Notes: generated by a model not told the origin, from the sequence alone. DNA of 64,000 nt from Mariniphaga sp041687255 (GCA_041687255.1 JAWLCL010000009.1:62001-126000), one strand, 5' to 3'. Positions 53,268-61,450 are shown, counted from the first letter of the stretch. Made by a program: numbers and translations.

Positions 53268-55325
53268 ATGGGAAATCTGGCACAAAACCAACTTCGTATT
53301 GTAACGCAAGGCAAAAATTTAAAATCAAAATTTGAAGCCATGCATGCGGTAAATCTCTCACGGAATAACATCAGGCAAGTTCTGGGAGAAAGTCAAAAAA
53401 CAAGCAGTAATGATCTTGCTTTAACATCACGGGCCATTCTTCTGAGGAGCGAAAAAGGCGATTTTGAAGAAGCGTTTGAACTGGCCTCCTGGTCGGTGAA
53501 AGAAAAACCGCAGGCCCGGAAAGTTGTTATTGACAGTTTTATCAAGAGCAGGCAATCGACGCTGCTCGTTCATCAGATGGCACGGATGAAACGCTCAGAA
53601 GCCTCTACCCTTATGAAGGATTATTTTGAACAGGGAGGCGACTTTAAAAGTGTTGCCGAATGGCTGCGAACAGCAGGCAGCATCCTGAAAACAGGAAATG
53701 TACCCGAAGAAACCGACGGTGTGTGGGGCTGGGTGAGCGGCGCTGCCGAATCGGTGGTTGATGCAGTTACAGGGGCCATTAATACAGTGGCCGATGCGGT
53801 AAAGGCAGCCGGAAAAAATCTGGCAGAAGCTATTTCAGAGGTTGCTTCCTGGACACAAAGTAAAGTCAATGATTTTGTGGAAGCAATTATTGCTGCCGGG
53901 AAACGAGTGAGCGATATTTTGGCAGAAGCCGCCAAAAAAGGGACAGCAGTGCTTAAAAAATTTGTTGCAGCTGTCATGGAAGCAGGAAGAAAAGGCCTGG
54001 AGGTACTTAACTGGGCTGTATTACGGACAGCAAGTATATTTAGGGCGGTGTTACAAAAACTTGAACAGCTCTACGGCTCTTTTACTACCCTGCTGCTGGA
54101 AATCGCAAAAATGACGGTAACAAAAATGGCAACAGCAATAAGAGTGCTTATAAGCATGGGGAAAAGGGTGATTGATTTCATTAACCGTATTGAACGTCTC
54201 GCCTATCATGTGGCTAAAAGAATTGTTATGGAGATCAGAAGGGCCGGCAAAGCTGTAAGAGAGATTATAGCTGCCCTGCTTAATAAGTCGCGGTATGTGG
54301 CCCGTATTGTTCTCGATGCACTCATGAGCCTCGGAAGTTCATTAGTCACTTTACTCAGGGAAGCAGCTAACTGGTCTGCTGCCCGGATTGCACGACTGAT
54401 AGGTGCATTGAAAGACCTGGCCGTTTCATTAAGCAGTATTCTTGATGCAATAGCACGATTTGCAGGAACACAAATCATCAGGCTGATGCAGGCGCTGCGG
54501 ATGATTTGGACAAGAGTAAGGGTTATTCTGCAATTCATTGCTCAAAAATCAGTTAACGCCATCCGTACCTTGTTGGTTGCCCTGCTGGGCACAGGCATTC
54601 ATATCAGGAATGTACTCTCCTCAATTCTGACTGAACTGCGGGCAGCCTTCAGGCAAAGCCTTATCAAAGGGCTGATACAGATTGGCAAGTCTGCTCTTAC
54701 CCTAATGATGGAAACTGTAAAAATAAGTGCTTCTGCAGTGGCTGTTTTATTTGCAATTTTGATGGACATTTTCGGCTCTCACCGCGGATTGAATGCTGCT
54801 GAGCGGGCAGAAGCAGAAAAGATATTTGGCTCATCTGTCGATATAAATAAGGTCAGGCTTACCGATGCCAGTTTTGCAGCCGATTTTATAATGTGGCTCA
54901 ATAAAAACAGGCCTTTTACCACAATGTATGTCATTAACTACAAGTCGGGAACCAACCTTGATATGGCAACCTTGATTCACGAATTGACCCACATCTGGCA
55001 GGCCGAAAATTCAGGAGGAGTTTATATGCTTGAAGCCTTGCATTCGCAGTTTTTTGGGAAGGCATACAATCTTTCCGATGACGATGTCAGGAATGCCAAT
55101 GGAAAAATTGAAAACCTTGAAAGGGAGCAACAGGCAGTTTTGGTTGAGGAATTCTGGAAGGCTGACTGCGACGGGCAGTCAATTCCATTGGACCTTAATC
55201 TCATTCGGCCCCTGGCAAAACAGGTTCATAAATCAAGTTTCCGTCATATTCCTATTCCTGTTTTTGATTTGGATATCATCAACAACAGGATCATTACACC
55301 TGTAATTCCTGTTACGCCTGCATAG
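53268..55325 (+). CDS. 29-residue amphipathic repeat protein with C-terminal HELTH metallopeptidase-like domain
   Basis: A 685-residue protein not matching any family I can name as a whole. Residues 1-150 are helical and lack a signal peptide. Residues 173-492 are eleven consecutive 29-residue repeats with no indel except one extra residue (463) before the last; position 10 is Gly in most, often followed by Lys (KAAGKNLAEAI, IAAGKRVSDIL, ISMGKRVIDFI, IQIGKSALTLM). The helices are strongly amphipathic or hydrophobic and rich in Ala, Arg, Leu. Residues about 505-640 form a metallopeptidase-like domain with zinc motif HELTH (571-575) followed by IWQ, reminiscent of DUF4157-type domains associated with contractile injection systems; E620/E627 region may give a third ligand. 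It is separated by 4 bp from the caspase-like gene. Role as membrane-active effector is inference. Confidence 0.8.
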   Translation: MGNLAQNQLRIVTQGKNLKSKFEAMHAVNLSRNNIRQVLGESQKTSSNDLALTSRAILLRSEKGDFEEAFELASWSVKEKPQARKVVIDSFIKSRQSTLLVHQMARMKRSEASTLMKDYFEQGGDFKSVAEWLRTAGSILKTGNVPEETDGVWGWVSGAAESVVDAVTGAINTVADAVKAAGKNLAEAISEVASWTQSKVNDFVEAIIAAGKRVSDILAEAAKKGTAVLKKFVAAVMEAGRKGLEVLNWAVLRTASIFRAVLQKLEQLYGSFTTLLLEIAKMTVTKMATAIRVLISMGKRVIDFINRIERLAYHVAKRIVMEIRRAGKAVREIIAALLNKSRYVARIVLDALMSLGSSLVTLLREAANWSAARIARLIGALKDLAVSLSSILDAIARFAGTQIIRLMQALRMIWTRVRVILQFIAQKSVNAIRTLLVALLGTGIHIRNVLSSILTELRAAFRQSLIKGLIQIGKSALTLMMETVKISASAVAVLFAILMDIFGSHRGLNAAERAEAEKIFGSSVDINKVRLTDASFAADFIMWLNKNRPFTTMYVINYKSGTNLDMATLIHELTHIWQAENSGGVYMLEALHSQFFGKAYNLSDDDVRNANGKIENLEREQQAVLVEEFWKADCDGQSIPLDLNLIRPLAKQVHKSSFRHIPIPVFDLDIINNRIITPVIPVTPA
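53784..54743 (+). repeat. eleven tandem 87-bp (29-codon) coding repeats
   Basis: Residues 173-492 of the preceding CDS. Repeats start at residues 173, 202, 231, 260, 289, 318, 347, 376, 405, 434 and 464. They are diverged in sequence but constant in length, which implies a structural rather than recent duplication constraint. Confidence 0.8.
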
Positions 55326-55329
55326 CAGA

Positions 55330-56244
55330 ATGGACTTTAACAGAATACTGATTATTCCGGACACCTGGATGAAAGCAGCAATTATCCCGGAAGAAGGACT
55401 GGATTCCCAGCCCTTTTTCCGATTTATTCCTGTGCCAGGGTATGAAAATTTAGCCGGGGATCAACTTGCAAAAGCCGTCACCAGGATTCTTGAAACTTCA
55501 GGTGCTCAAAGCGCATTGGTTGTTCTTCCGGATGAATATGCTGCAGGCTCCTGCATAAAATACTGGCCCGAAATATTTATTCATACCAAACAGGGCGCCC
55601 TTATTTCATCGGTATGTTTTGCCGACAATTGGACGGATTTCTATAAAATTGCAGAATCAGCTGCAAATATTGCCCGATGGGAAAAAGTAGTATTTAATGC
55701 TTCCTGTCAGTATCAGTCCCCTTATACTTCTACTTTTAACCTTTGGGAGAGGGCAGGGGCACGCAGCCTTCATCCGGGCGATTACTCCAGAGATGAATTT
55801 TTGAATGCCCTGAATCAAATGAAGGGGCACTGGCTGTACTGGGGACATTCCGGTCACACAAAACTCAGGGGATACCATCACCTCTATTCCGAGGACCTGC
55901 TTTCGCATAAACCCATAAAGCCCCTGCAGTCGACCCTCTGGTTCAGTTGTTCAACCCTTGGTGGCAACAATGGAAAATCGATTGCCCTCGATTGGTTTTT
56001 ATCGGGCGCTACCCACTGTATGATGGCCGGGGTTAAGTATATGGATACATTGGCAAATCAACAGCTTTCGGCTGCCTTCCTGGAGGCAGTGGAGCAAAAC
56101 GACGGGGCATCGCTCGACGGCATCCTTTATCATTTGCTTTCCAGCGATGAAAAAACATTTGGCCCCATACTGAATCAGTACCGCCTGATGGGTCCTCCCT
56201 GGATAAGATTGGGTTCATTAACAGTTCAGGAGGTGAATTCCTGA
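55330..56244 (+). CDS. caspase/C25-like cysteine protease (CHAT-related)
   Basis: A 304-residue cytosolic protein. The order of elements fits the caspase-hemoglobinase fold (CHAT, gingipain C25): a strand then H in HWLYWGHSGHTKLRG (H173 and H176, the latter the better candidate), about 31 residues later a strand and Cys in LWFSCSTLGGNNG (C207), then a helix IALDWFLSGATHCMMAG where the Gly-Ala precedes the next strand, as in CHAT domains. No TPR or other sensor domain is fused. It starts 4 bp after the stop of the repeat/metallopeptidase gene, so they are almost certainly co-expressed. The ends lack a signal peptide. Protease assignment rests on motif order only. Confidence 0.72.
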   Translation: MDFNRILIIPDTWMKAAIIPEEGLDSQPFFRFIPVPGYENLAGDQLAKAVTRILETSGAQSALVVLPDEYAAGSCIKYWPEIFIHTKQGALISSVCFADNWTDFYKIAESAANIARWEKVVFNASCQYQSPYTSTFNLWERAGARSLHPGDYSRDEFLNALNQMKGHWLYWGHSGHTKLRGYHHLYSEDLLSHKPIKPLQSTLWFSCSTLGGNNGKSIALDWFLSGATHCMMAGVKYMDTLANQQLSAAFLEAVEQNDGASLDGILYHLLSSDEKTFGPILNQYRLMGPPWIRLGSLTVQEVNS

Positions 56245-56303
56245 AATATTCTCCTTCTGCCTGACTGTATTATTATAGGTCACTTTGATATTATTTTTGC
56301 GTA

Positions 56304-56333
56304 CGGCAACTTTCCTGTGCAGGAACATTGCCG
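56304..56333 (+). terminator. hairpin after the caspase-like gene
   Basis: CGGCAA and TTGCCG pair around an inner TTCCTG-TG-CAGGAA hairpin, giving a 12-bp stem with one internal mismatch. It is 60 bp after the stop and followed by CACGTTTTC; a weak terminator or processing site. Confidence 0.5.
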
Positions 56334-56418
56334 CACGTTTTCACCTGTTCTGTAACTGTTGAAGAATGGGTACCCAAAATGCAACTCCTTAAATGGGAAG
56401 CGTTAACCTGGCGCTGTA

Positions 56419-57045
56419 CTATTTGTTAAGATACATGCTGTCGCTCCACCCTGTCATCTCCTCATTGCGGAAAGCCATCCACACATCAGGCAGGGCATTT
56501 TCCGATACCGGAAGGGCCGGCTTCCATAAATAACGGCCCTCAGAGCGCCTGACCTCCGTATACTTATAATCGCTCCTGCCGGCATCTTCCGAAAGTGCCA
56601 TCACCACCAGGGTGTGCTTAGCCGCGCTGCCGGCGGCTTCTTCCCCGTTCACCCATTCAATGAGCAGCCCTTCGGGATGCACCGATACCGAGCCTCCTGC
56701 AGGTAAGGGAAGGGAGCCTTTGCTTAACAGTACCTTGCTTTTATCCACTACAATGTCGGGGTATTCGCCCGCAAGTGCATTGCGCATATTGAACGACTGT
56801 GCCGCCTGCAATGCCGACCTGCCCACGGCCTCAGAAGCAAAAGTCACCCGCAGCGGTTCGCGGAATGCCCTCAGGAAGCTGCTCATTACCTTCAGCCGCT
56901 GCCGTTGCGCCAGCTGTGCCGGCGACTTCTTATCCCTGTATTGCGAAGGCTTTGTACGTACATAGGTCTTTCCGTGCATTTTGTAAAGCACCAGGTCGCC
57001 AAGGCTGCCTTCTCCGCCTTCCAGCAGATTGTCAATTTTTGCCAT
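56419..57045 (-). CDS. DUF6266 family protein
   Basis: A 208-residue soluble protein. The N-terminus LGDLVLYKMHGKTYVRTKPS, the KSPAQLAQRQRLKVMSSF segment and the hydrophobic FLRAFREPLRVTF match the DUF6266 family (Bacteroidota, unknown function). Several strands follow (LLIEWVNGEEAA, HTLVVMALSEDAG). It is transcribed toward the caspase-like gene and stands at the edge of an accessory region rich in RHS remnants; linkage to either is unproved. GC content appears higher than its neighbours. Confidence 0.82.
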   Translation of the reverse strand: MAKIDNLLEGGEGSLGDLVLYKMHGKTYVRTKPSQYRDKKSPAQLAQRQRLKVMSSFLRAFREPLRVTFASEAVGRSALQAAQSFNMRNALAGEYPDIVVDKSKVLLSKGSLPLPAGGSVSVHPEGLLIEWVNGEEAAGSAAKHTLVVMALSEDAGRSDYKYTEVRRSEGRYLWKPALPVSENALPDVWMAFRNEEMTGWSDSMYLNK

Positions 57046-57503
57046 ATTCCTTCCTCCCTTTCTATATTCTGATTATTTAATATTCTTACCAAAGATATAC
57101 ATTCTCCGGATTAAAGTCGCATTAAATTCGCGATTTTACGAGTTTGGTACGTTTTTGATACGAAGAACCAGATGCCAAGAGGAAGAGGACGCAGATGGTT
57201 ATGGTGGCGGGCTGAAGGCCCGGTTTATTTCAGCCCGGGGCAGCACCCCGGGTAGAGATGCACTCCTCTTCCTGCAAAAACGGCTACATGCACCGGCCTC
57301 CGCAACCGATTGTAATAACCCTGGCATTTATGCCAGGAACCCGGAAAGTAAGGTCCCTCTCCCCACTACCCTGCCTGCTGATGGAGATTTTAAAGAATTG
57401 GACGCAGATTTTTATATGAAGAATTTATTTTTATAAATTTTCCCAGCGGTAAAATAAAGAGTTATTAAATAATGGATTATAATAAGGTTTTCTCAATACA
57501 TAA
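57046..57503. other. non-coding interval with GGGC-type hairpins
   Basis: No gene. It carries two compact palindromes: CGGGC-TGAAG-GCCCG (57208-57222) and CCCGGGG-CAGCA-CCCCGGG (57234-57252), in the style of small mobile palindromic elements. Confidence 0.5.
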
Positions 57504-58422
57504 TTCAGGGAAATAGCCTGGAAAAATCAGAAAAATGGTGATCCGACTCGTATTATATCGGATAACCATCTGGGAGGAAAAGATGTGGTTTACACCAACT
57601 ACAACTTTTCGGGGCAGGTAACCCGGACCACCACCGTTCACAACCACGGGCAGGGAAACCAGGTAATGCTTGCAACCACTTATGCCTACGACCACCAGGG
57701 AAGAGTGACAACAGAGAAGCTGAAGATAAACCAGCAGGATGAAATCACCCTTGCAGCATACAAATACAACAAGCTGGGCGAGCAGGTTGCTAAATACCTG
57801 CATGGCAGCAGCAGCGGGAATGATTTCAACCAGCAGGTGGATTACACCTACATTGAGAAAGGGTGGCTGAGGCAGATGAACATGGTCAGTAACCTAGGGC
57901 GTGATTTGTTTGCCCTCGATTTACGGTACAACACCCCCGGCAGCAGCGATGCCCTTACAGCCGGTGCACACTACAATGGCAACATTTCAGAGATGCGCTG
58001 GGATGCCGGTACGCCAAAAGGTTACGGATTTGCCTACGACGGATTGAACCGGCTGACGGCTGCCGATTATGCCGAAGGCAGCTCATTTACCGGTAATGCC
58101 AATTATTATAATACCAGTTATACATACGATAAAAACGGCAACATTGATTTACTGAACCGCTACCGGGGAACAAAAATTGACGGGCTGGATTATGCCTACG
58201 GCAGCAATGAAAAAAGCAACCAACTGCTTTCAGTTACAGATGGCGGAACAACGGCAGGTTAAGCGGAAATCCCGCTTCAGCGGGATTATGAACCTGCAGA
58301 ATTATTTTGCCGATGGAGTTTTGTCAAATAAGTACCTTTACAACTACAACGGTAAGGCACACTCTGACGAAAATGATGCAGGTAAAACGCCTTGCAAAGT
58401 AAAACATTGGTCCTTTGGATAA
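57504..58422 (+). pseudogene. RHS-repeat protein fragment A
   Basis: An internal RHS/YD-repeat piece without a start or N-terminus. In the frame from 57504 it reads NGDPTRIISDNH, then YNFSGQVTRTTTVHNHG, YDHQGRVTTEKLKINQQD, YNKLGEQVAKYLHG and YDGLNRLTAADYAEG, with a stop at 58260-58262. The typical continuation (NYFADGVLSNKYLYN) follows in another frame to about 58422. RHS proteins are large polymorphic toxins or wall-associated glycine-rich repeats; this copy is clearly dead. Confidence 0.85.
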
Positions 58423-58497
58423 AAATCAATTATTATTTATTTTTGCTAGAGGCAGATGAGTTAAAAATTATAATTTGCGGCATTTTAATTTTATGGC

Positions 58498-58692
58498 ATG
58501 AAGGAGAATTTTGTAGTAGATAATCAGGGTAAGAAAATAGCGGTACAGATTCCTATAAAGGCTTATGAAAAGCTTAAAGCTAATTCAGAAGAACTTGAGG
58601 ACATAAAAGAATACCGAAAGGCTAAAACATATAAAAGCGATCCAATTCCTTTTGACCAGGCATTCAATGAAATTGAAGGTGAAGATAAATGA
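58498..58692 (+). CDS. RelB/Phd-like antitoxin of TA locus 1
   Basis: A 64-residue acidic C-terminal protein with an N-terminal ribbon-like DNA-binding segment (VVDNQGKKIAVQIPIKAYEKL). It overlaps the following toxin gene by four bases (ATGA), the usual arrangement of RelBE modules. It would repress the operon and bind the toxin. Confidence 0.8.
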   Translation: MKENFVVDNQGKKIAVQIPIKAYEKLKANSEELEDIKEYRKAKTYKSDPIPFDQAFNEIEGEDK

Positions 58693-58943
58693 CCTACACT
58701 ATATATATTGAACGCTATGCACAAAAGCAGATCATGAAACTTGATAAAAAAGCTATTCCACTAATCAAATCTGCCATAGCAGGGCTTGCTGATAACCCGA
58801 GGAAAAGAGGTAGCATCAAGTTAAAGGGAGAAGAGGCCTACCGTATTAAAGTTGGTAATTATCGAATCATATATGAGATTGATGATAATAAAGTCACAGT
58901 TATAGTAGTGGCTGTTGGGCATAGAAAAGATGTTTATAAGTAA
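58689..58943 (+). CDS. RelE/ParE family toxin of TA locus 1
   Basis: An 84-residue protein with the RelE fold signature: IYIERYAQKQIMKLDKKAI at the N-terminus, GLADNPRKRGSIKLKG in the middle, YRIKVGNYRIIYEIDDNKVT and the terminal VVAVGHRKDVYK with conserved Arg/Lys. RelE toxins cut mRNA on the ribosome. The module sits inside RHS remnants, indicating acquisition with the accessory region. Confidence 0.9.
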   Translation: MTYTIYIERYAQKQIMKLDKKAIPLIKSAIAGLADNPRKRGSIKLKGEEAYRIKVGNYRIIYEIDDNKVTVIVVAVGHRKDVYK

Positions 58944-58970
58944 AATTCATAAGTAATTAAGAAAACACTA

Positions 58971-59319
58971 ACTACCACTTTTGATGACGACCACCAGGGC
59001 AGGCCGGTAAAATAAACGCTAAAAATAAACCAGCAGGATGAAATTACCCATACAGCATACAAATACAACAAGCTGGGCGAGCAGGTTGCCAGATACCTGC
59101 ATGGCAGCAGCAGCGGGAATGATTTTAACCAGCAGGTTGACTACACCTACAATGAGAAAGGATGGCTGCGCAGGATGAACACGGTCAGTAACCTTGGCCG
59201 CGATTTGTTTGCCCTCGATTTGCGGTACAACACTCCCGGCAGCAGCGATGCCCTTACAGCCGGTGCACGCTACAACGGCAATATTTCAGAAATGCGCTGG
59301 GATGCCGGACATCCAAAAG
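58971..59319 (+). pseudogene. RHS-repeat protein fragment B (5' part)
   Basis: DNA of this segment is a near repeat of fragment A (compare 57690-58020), including the KYNKLGEQVARYLHGSSSGN-coding stretch and the LGRDLFALDLRYNTPGSS stretch. Stops interrupt the frame near 59010. It ends abruptly at the hairpin near 59320. Confidence 0.85.
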
Positions 59320-59362
59320 GAGGCGCAAGACTTGTCAGCGTGCGAAGCTCCTGACAACCTCC
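59319..59362. repeat. hairpin at an RHS breakpoint
   Basis: GGAGG plus TTGTCAG (59319-59323, 59332-59338) can pair with CTGACAA plus CCTCC (59351-59357, 59358-59362), exactly where homology to fragment A stops. Confidence 0.55.
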
Positions 59363-59368
59363 GGGATT

Positions 59369-59451
59369 CGTTGAACAGAGGTATGCACCTCTCCATAGCC
59401 CTGCAAGAGCGCTGGCTAAAATAGTTGTTATGTCGTTGGGGCGTTGCCCCG
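59369..59451. repeat. direct repeat copy 1 flanking the RHS C-terminal fragment
   Basis: Shares CGTTGAACAGAGGTATGCA, CTCTCCATAGCCCTG, GCGCTGGCTAAAATAGTT and GGGGCGTTGCCCCGA in order with a second copy at 59927-60009, with a few differences. Confidence 0.7.
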
Positions 59452-59520
59452 ATAGAGTGGGATAGGATTTATTTTCATCGGGCGTTGCCCGATGCTGGTG
59501 CTTAAAGGGCGTTGCCCTTT
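59438..59520. repeat. three GGGCGTTGCCC palindromes
   Basis: Core GGGCGTTGCCC occurs at 59438-59450 (extended as GGGGCGTTGCCCC), 59477-59493 (ATCGGGCGTTGCCCGAT) and 59504-59520 (AAAGGGCGTTGCCCTTT). The flanking bases differ but always remain complementary. Confidence 0.75.
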
Positions 59521-59599
59521 TCCTGCCGCATGATGACTGTTGCCACAAATGCTGATAACAACACCCGGGTGGATTATTCCAACAATTTCCTGCAGCTTC

Positions 59600-59932
59600 A
59601 GCAGGATTATGAACCAGCAGAATTATTTTGCCGATGGTGTTGTGTCCAATAAATACCTTTACAACGGCAAGGAGTTGCAGGACGATGAGCTGGCAGGGGG
59701 TTGGGGTGGTATGATTATGGGTGGAGAATGTATGACTCGGAGTTGGGGAGGTGGCATTGCAGCCGCAGTAGTTAGAGGCACTGCCTCTGAACTGGTAGGC
59801 GGCAAGTTTGCCAACGGTGCGGCTACCGGGGCTTATACGATGTTGTTTAATTATATGGCGCATAGGCCGGAAGAGCCACCAAGTACTACCTGGGCAGGGG
59901 CTATGGCAACAGCAACGGGCACCACCCGTTGA
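59600..59932 (+). pseudogene. RHS-repeat protein C-terminal fragment, frameshifted
   Basis: The frame reads NYFADGVVSNKYLYNGKELQDDELAGG, then shifts: the next bases in another frame encode WYDYGWRMYDSELGRW, the classic end of RHS cores, followed by GTASELVGGKFANGAATGAY and NYMAHR, typical of Bacteroidota RHS tails. It is bracketed by the two direct repeats. Confidence 0.8.
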
Positions 59933-60009
59933 ACAGAGGTATGCAGCTCTCCATAGCCCTGTAGGGGCGCTGGCTAAAATAGTTATTATTCCATTGGGGC
60001 GTTGCCCCG
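59927..60009. repeat. direct repeat copy 2 with GGGGCGTTGCCCC palindrome
   Basis: Second copy of the repeat at 59369-59451; its palindrome is at 59996-60008. Confidence 0.7.
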
Positions 60010-60056
60010 AAAACCAAATATGAATATTAATCGTTAAATTTGCAGGAGATAAAACA

Positions 60057-60296
60057 ATGGAAGTTATGAATTTAGATGCCCGAAAAATCAATCTTATCAA
60101 TTGGATATCATCAGTACAAGAGCCAGATATTATTGATGAAATGGAGAAAATACAAAAAGAAAGAACAGATTGGTGGGATACCTTAAACAAAGACGATAAA
60201 CATGCCATAGAGGAAGGTCTTGAACAACTTGATAAAGGTGAATTTTTAATGCGTTCACAGGTTCAGGAAAGAATAAAAGGGAAATTTAACTTTTAA
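60057..60296 (+). CDS. antitoxin of TA locus 2
   Basis: A 79-residue protein: MNLDARKINLINWISSVQEP at the N-terminus, an acidic middle and a toxin-neutralising tail (DKGEFLMRSQVQERIKGKF). This pattern recurs in Bacteroidota antitoxins next to RelE/ParE toxins. A toxin gene starts 3 bp after the stop. Confidence 0.75.
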   Translation: MEVMNLDARKINLINWISSVQEPDIIDEMEKIQKERTDWWDTLNKDDKHAIEEGLEQLDKGEFLMRSQVQERIKGKFNF

Positions 60297-60299
60297 GGC

Positions 60300-60597
60300 A
60301 TGCCTTATCCGGTCCGGTATTCTACTCGTTCGTACAAGGAATATGAAAAAAATCCTTGAATACGTGTTTAATAAGTTTGGCGCAACCATAGCTGCCAAAG
60401 TTGATATGCATTTTGAAAAAGTTATTGACCAAATTGCAATAAACCCCAATCTTTATCCCTACTCTGACAAGAAGAAGAACCTCAGGCGTTGTGTTATCAG
60501 TCCACAGACAACATTATATTATCGTTTTAACGGAGAGTATATTGAATTAGCCAGTTTTAGGGGAAACCTGATGGACCCGGAAACTTTGGAATTGTGA
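60300..60597 (+). pseudogene. RelE/ParE family toxin of TA locus 2, probably frameshifted
   Basis: From the ATG at 60300 the frame reads MPYPVRYSTRSYKEYEK and then stops at 60357-60359. An A7 run at 60346-60352 lies just before; removing one A joins it to the downstream frame, EKILEYVFNKFGATIAAKVD up to SFRGNLMDPETLEL, a normal ParE toxin. Thus either the toxin has lost its frame by one inserted A, or it is made by slippage, or it starts internally at 60343 (84 residues, lacking the first strand). Confidence 0.72.
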
Positions 60598-60625
60598 ATT
60601 AACCTATCCTGCTCACCGGGATATG

Positions 60626-60735
60626 TAAATGATTTCAACCAGCAGGTGGATTACACGTACAATGAGAAAGGATGGCTGTGGCAGATGAACACAGACAATA
60701 ACCCTGGCAGGGATTTGTTTGCCCTCGATTTAATT
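60626..60735 (+). pseudogene. RHS-repeat protein fragment C
   Basis: About 110 bp repeating the NDFNQQVDYTYNEKGWLWQM and GRDLFALDL region found in fragments A and B. Confidence 0.8.
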
Positions 60736-61141
60736 AAGGAAGCTTGTGCAGGTTATGCAGACCGAAACCTTCCCCGGGCGGATGACCAAGATATCTTCAA
60801 TAAAAACCATAACCCCTTATTTCCCTTACCCAAACCTTAGTAGCCGGCAGTTTAGCCCACAACCACGACCTCATTACCTTATTATTTTGAATAATTATTA
60901 TACATCTCATTACCGGAAACAAGAAAACAGCAAATAAGGTAATAAGAAGTTTGGGTTGAAAATCTATCGGTCTGGTTACTAAGTCCCCCCTCGGTATTCT
61001 GCCGAACTTTAAAATGAATAACTTTTATCGGTTTTCAAATTGTAGCTAAAGGTTGCTTTTCCCGATGGAATACATCAGAACTACCTTTCTGCCGGACGGC
61101 TCCGCCTGAATGACTAGCTCCTGCCATGCAAAACCTCAAAG

Positions 61142-61450
61142 TCATCATTGCGAGCGGGTTGTCTTTGAAAGACAGGCTTTTCCATCAGCCACCACAGCAT
61201 CATTGTTGTAAAGAACCTTCAATCGCATGGAGCGAAGCAATCTGTTCATATTGGGACTTTCAAATACACACATCATCAAAGGCCACTGCCAATCGGTACA
61301 GATTGCCGCGCCCCCGCCTATGATACGCGAAGGTTTTTACTCTGATATCGGTAAATGCTGCCTGATACTTACAGCTTTTTATTTAAGCAGGCGGGGGCTC
61401 GCAAAGACGGCTCCGTGGCGGGGACTGTATGCGGCGAAGAAAAAACGAAG
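61142..61450. repeat. REP-like composite repeat
   Basis: Contains CATTGCGAGCG, GAGCGAAGCAATCTG and GCTCGCAAAGACGGC pieces typical of dispersed REP-type intergenic repeats, plus a 10-bp inverted repeat GCCCCCGCCT (61310-61319) / AGGCGGGGGC (61389-61398). Confidence 0.55.

Noticed and set aside
53268..56244. Gasdermin-protease defence pair
   Set aside because: The protease fits, but the partner is an all-helical 29-residue repeat protein with an HELTH domain, not the beta-rich gasdermin fold; kept only as an analogy.
57029..57436. 135-residue frame across the GGGC hairpins
   Set aside because: Composed largely of palindromic repeat sequence; not protein-like.
59438..60008. CRISPR array
   Set aside because: The repeated units are short palindromes at irregular spacing with no uniform spacers and no cas genes nearby.
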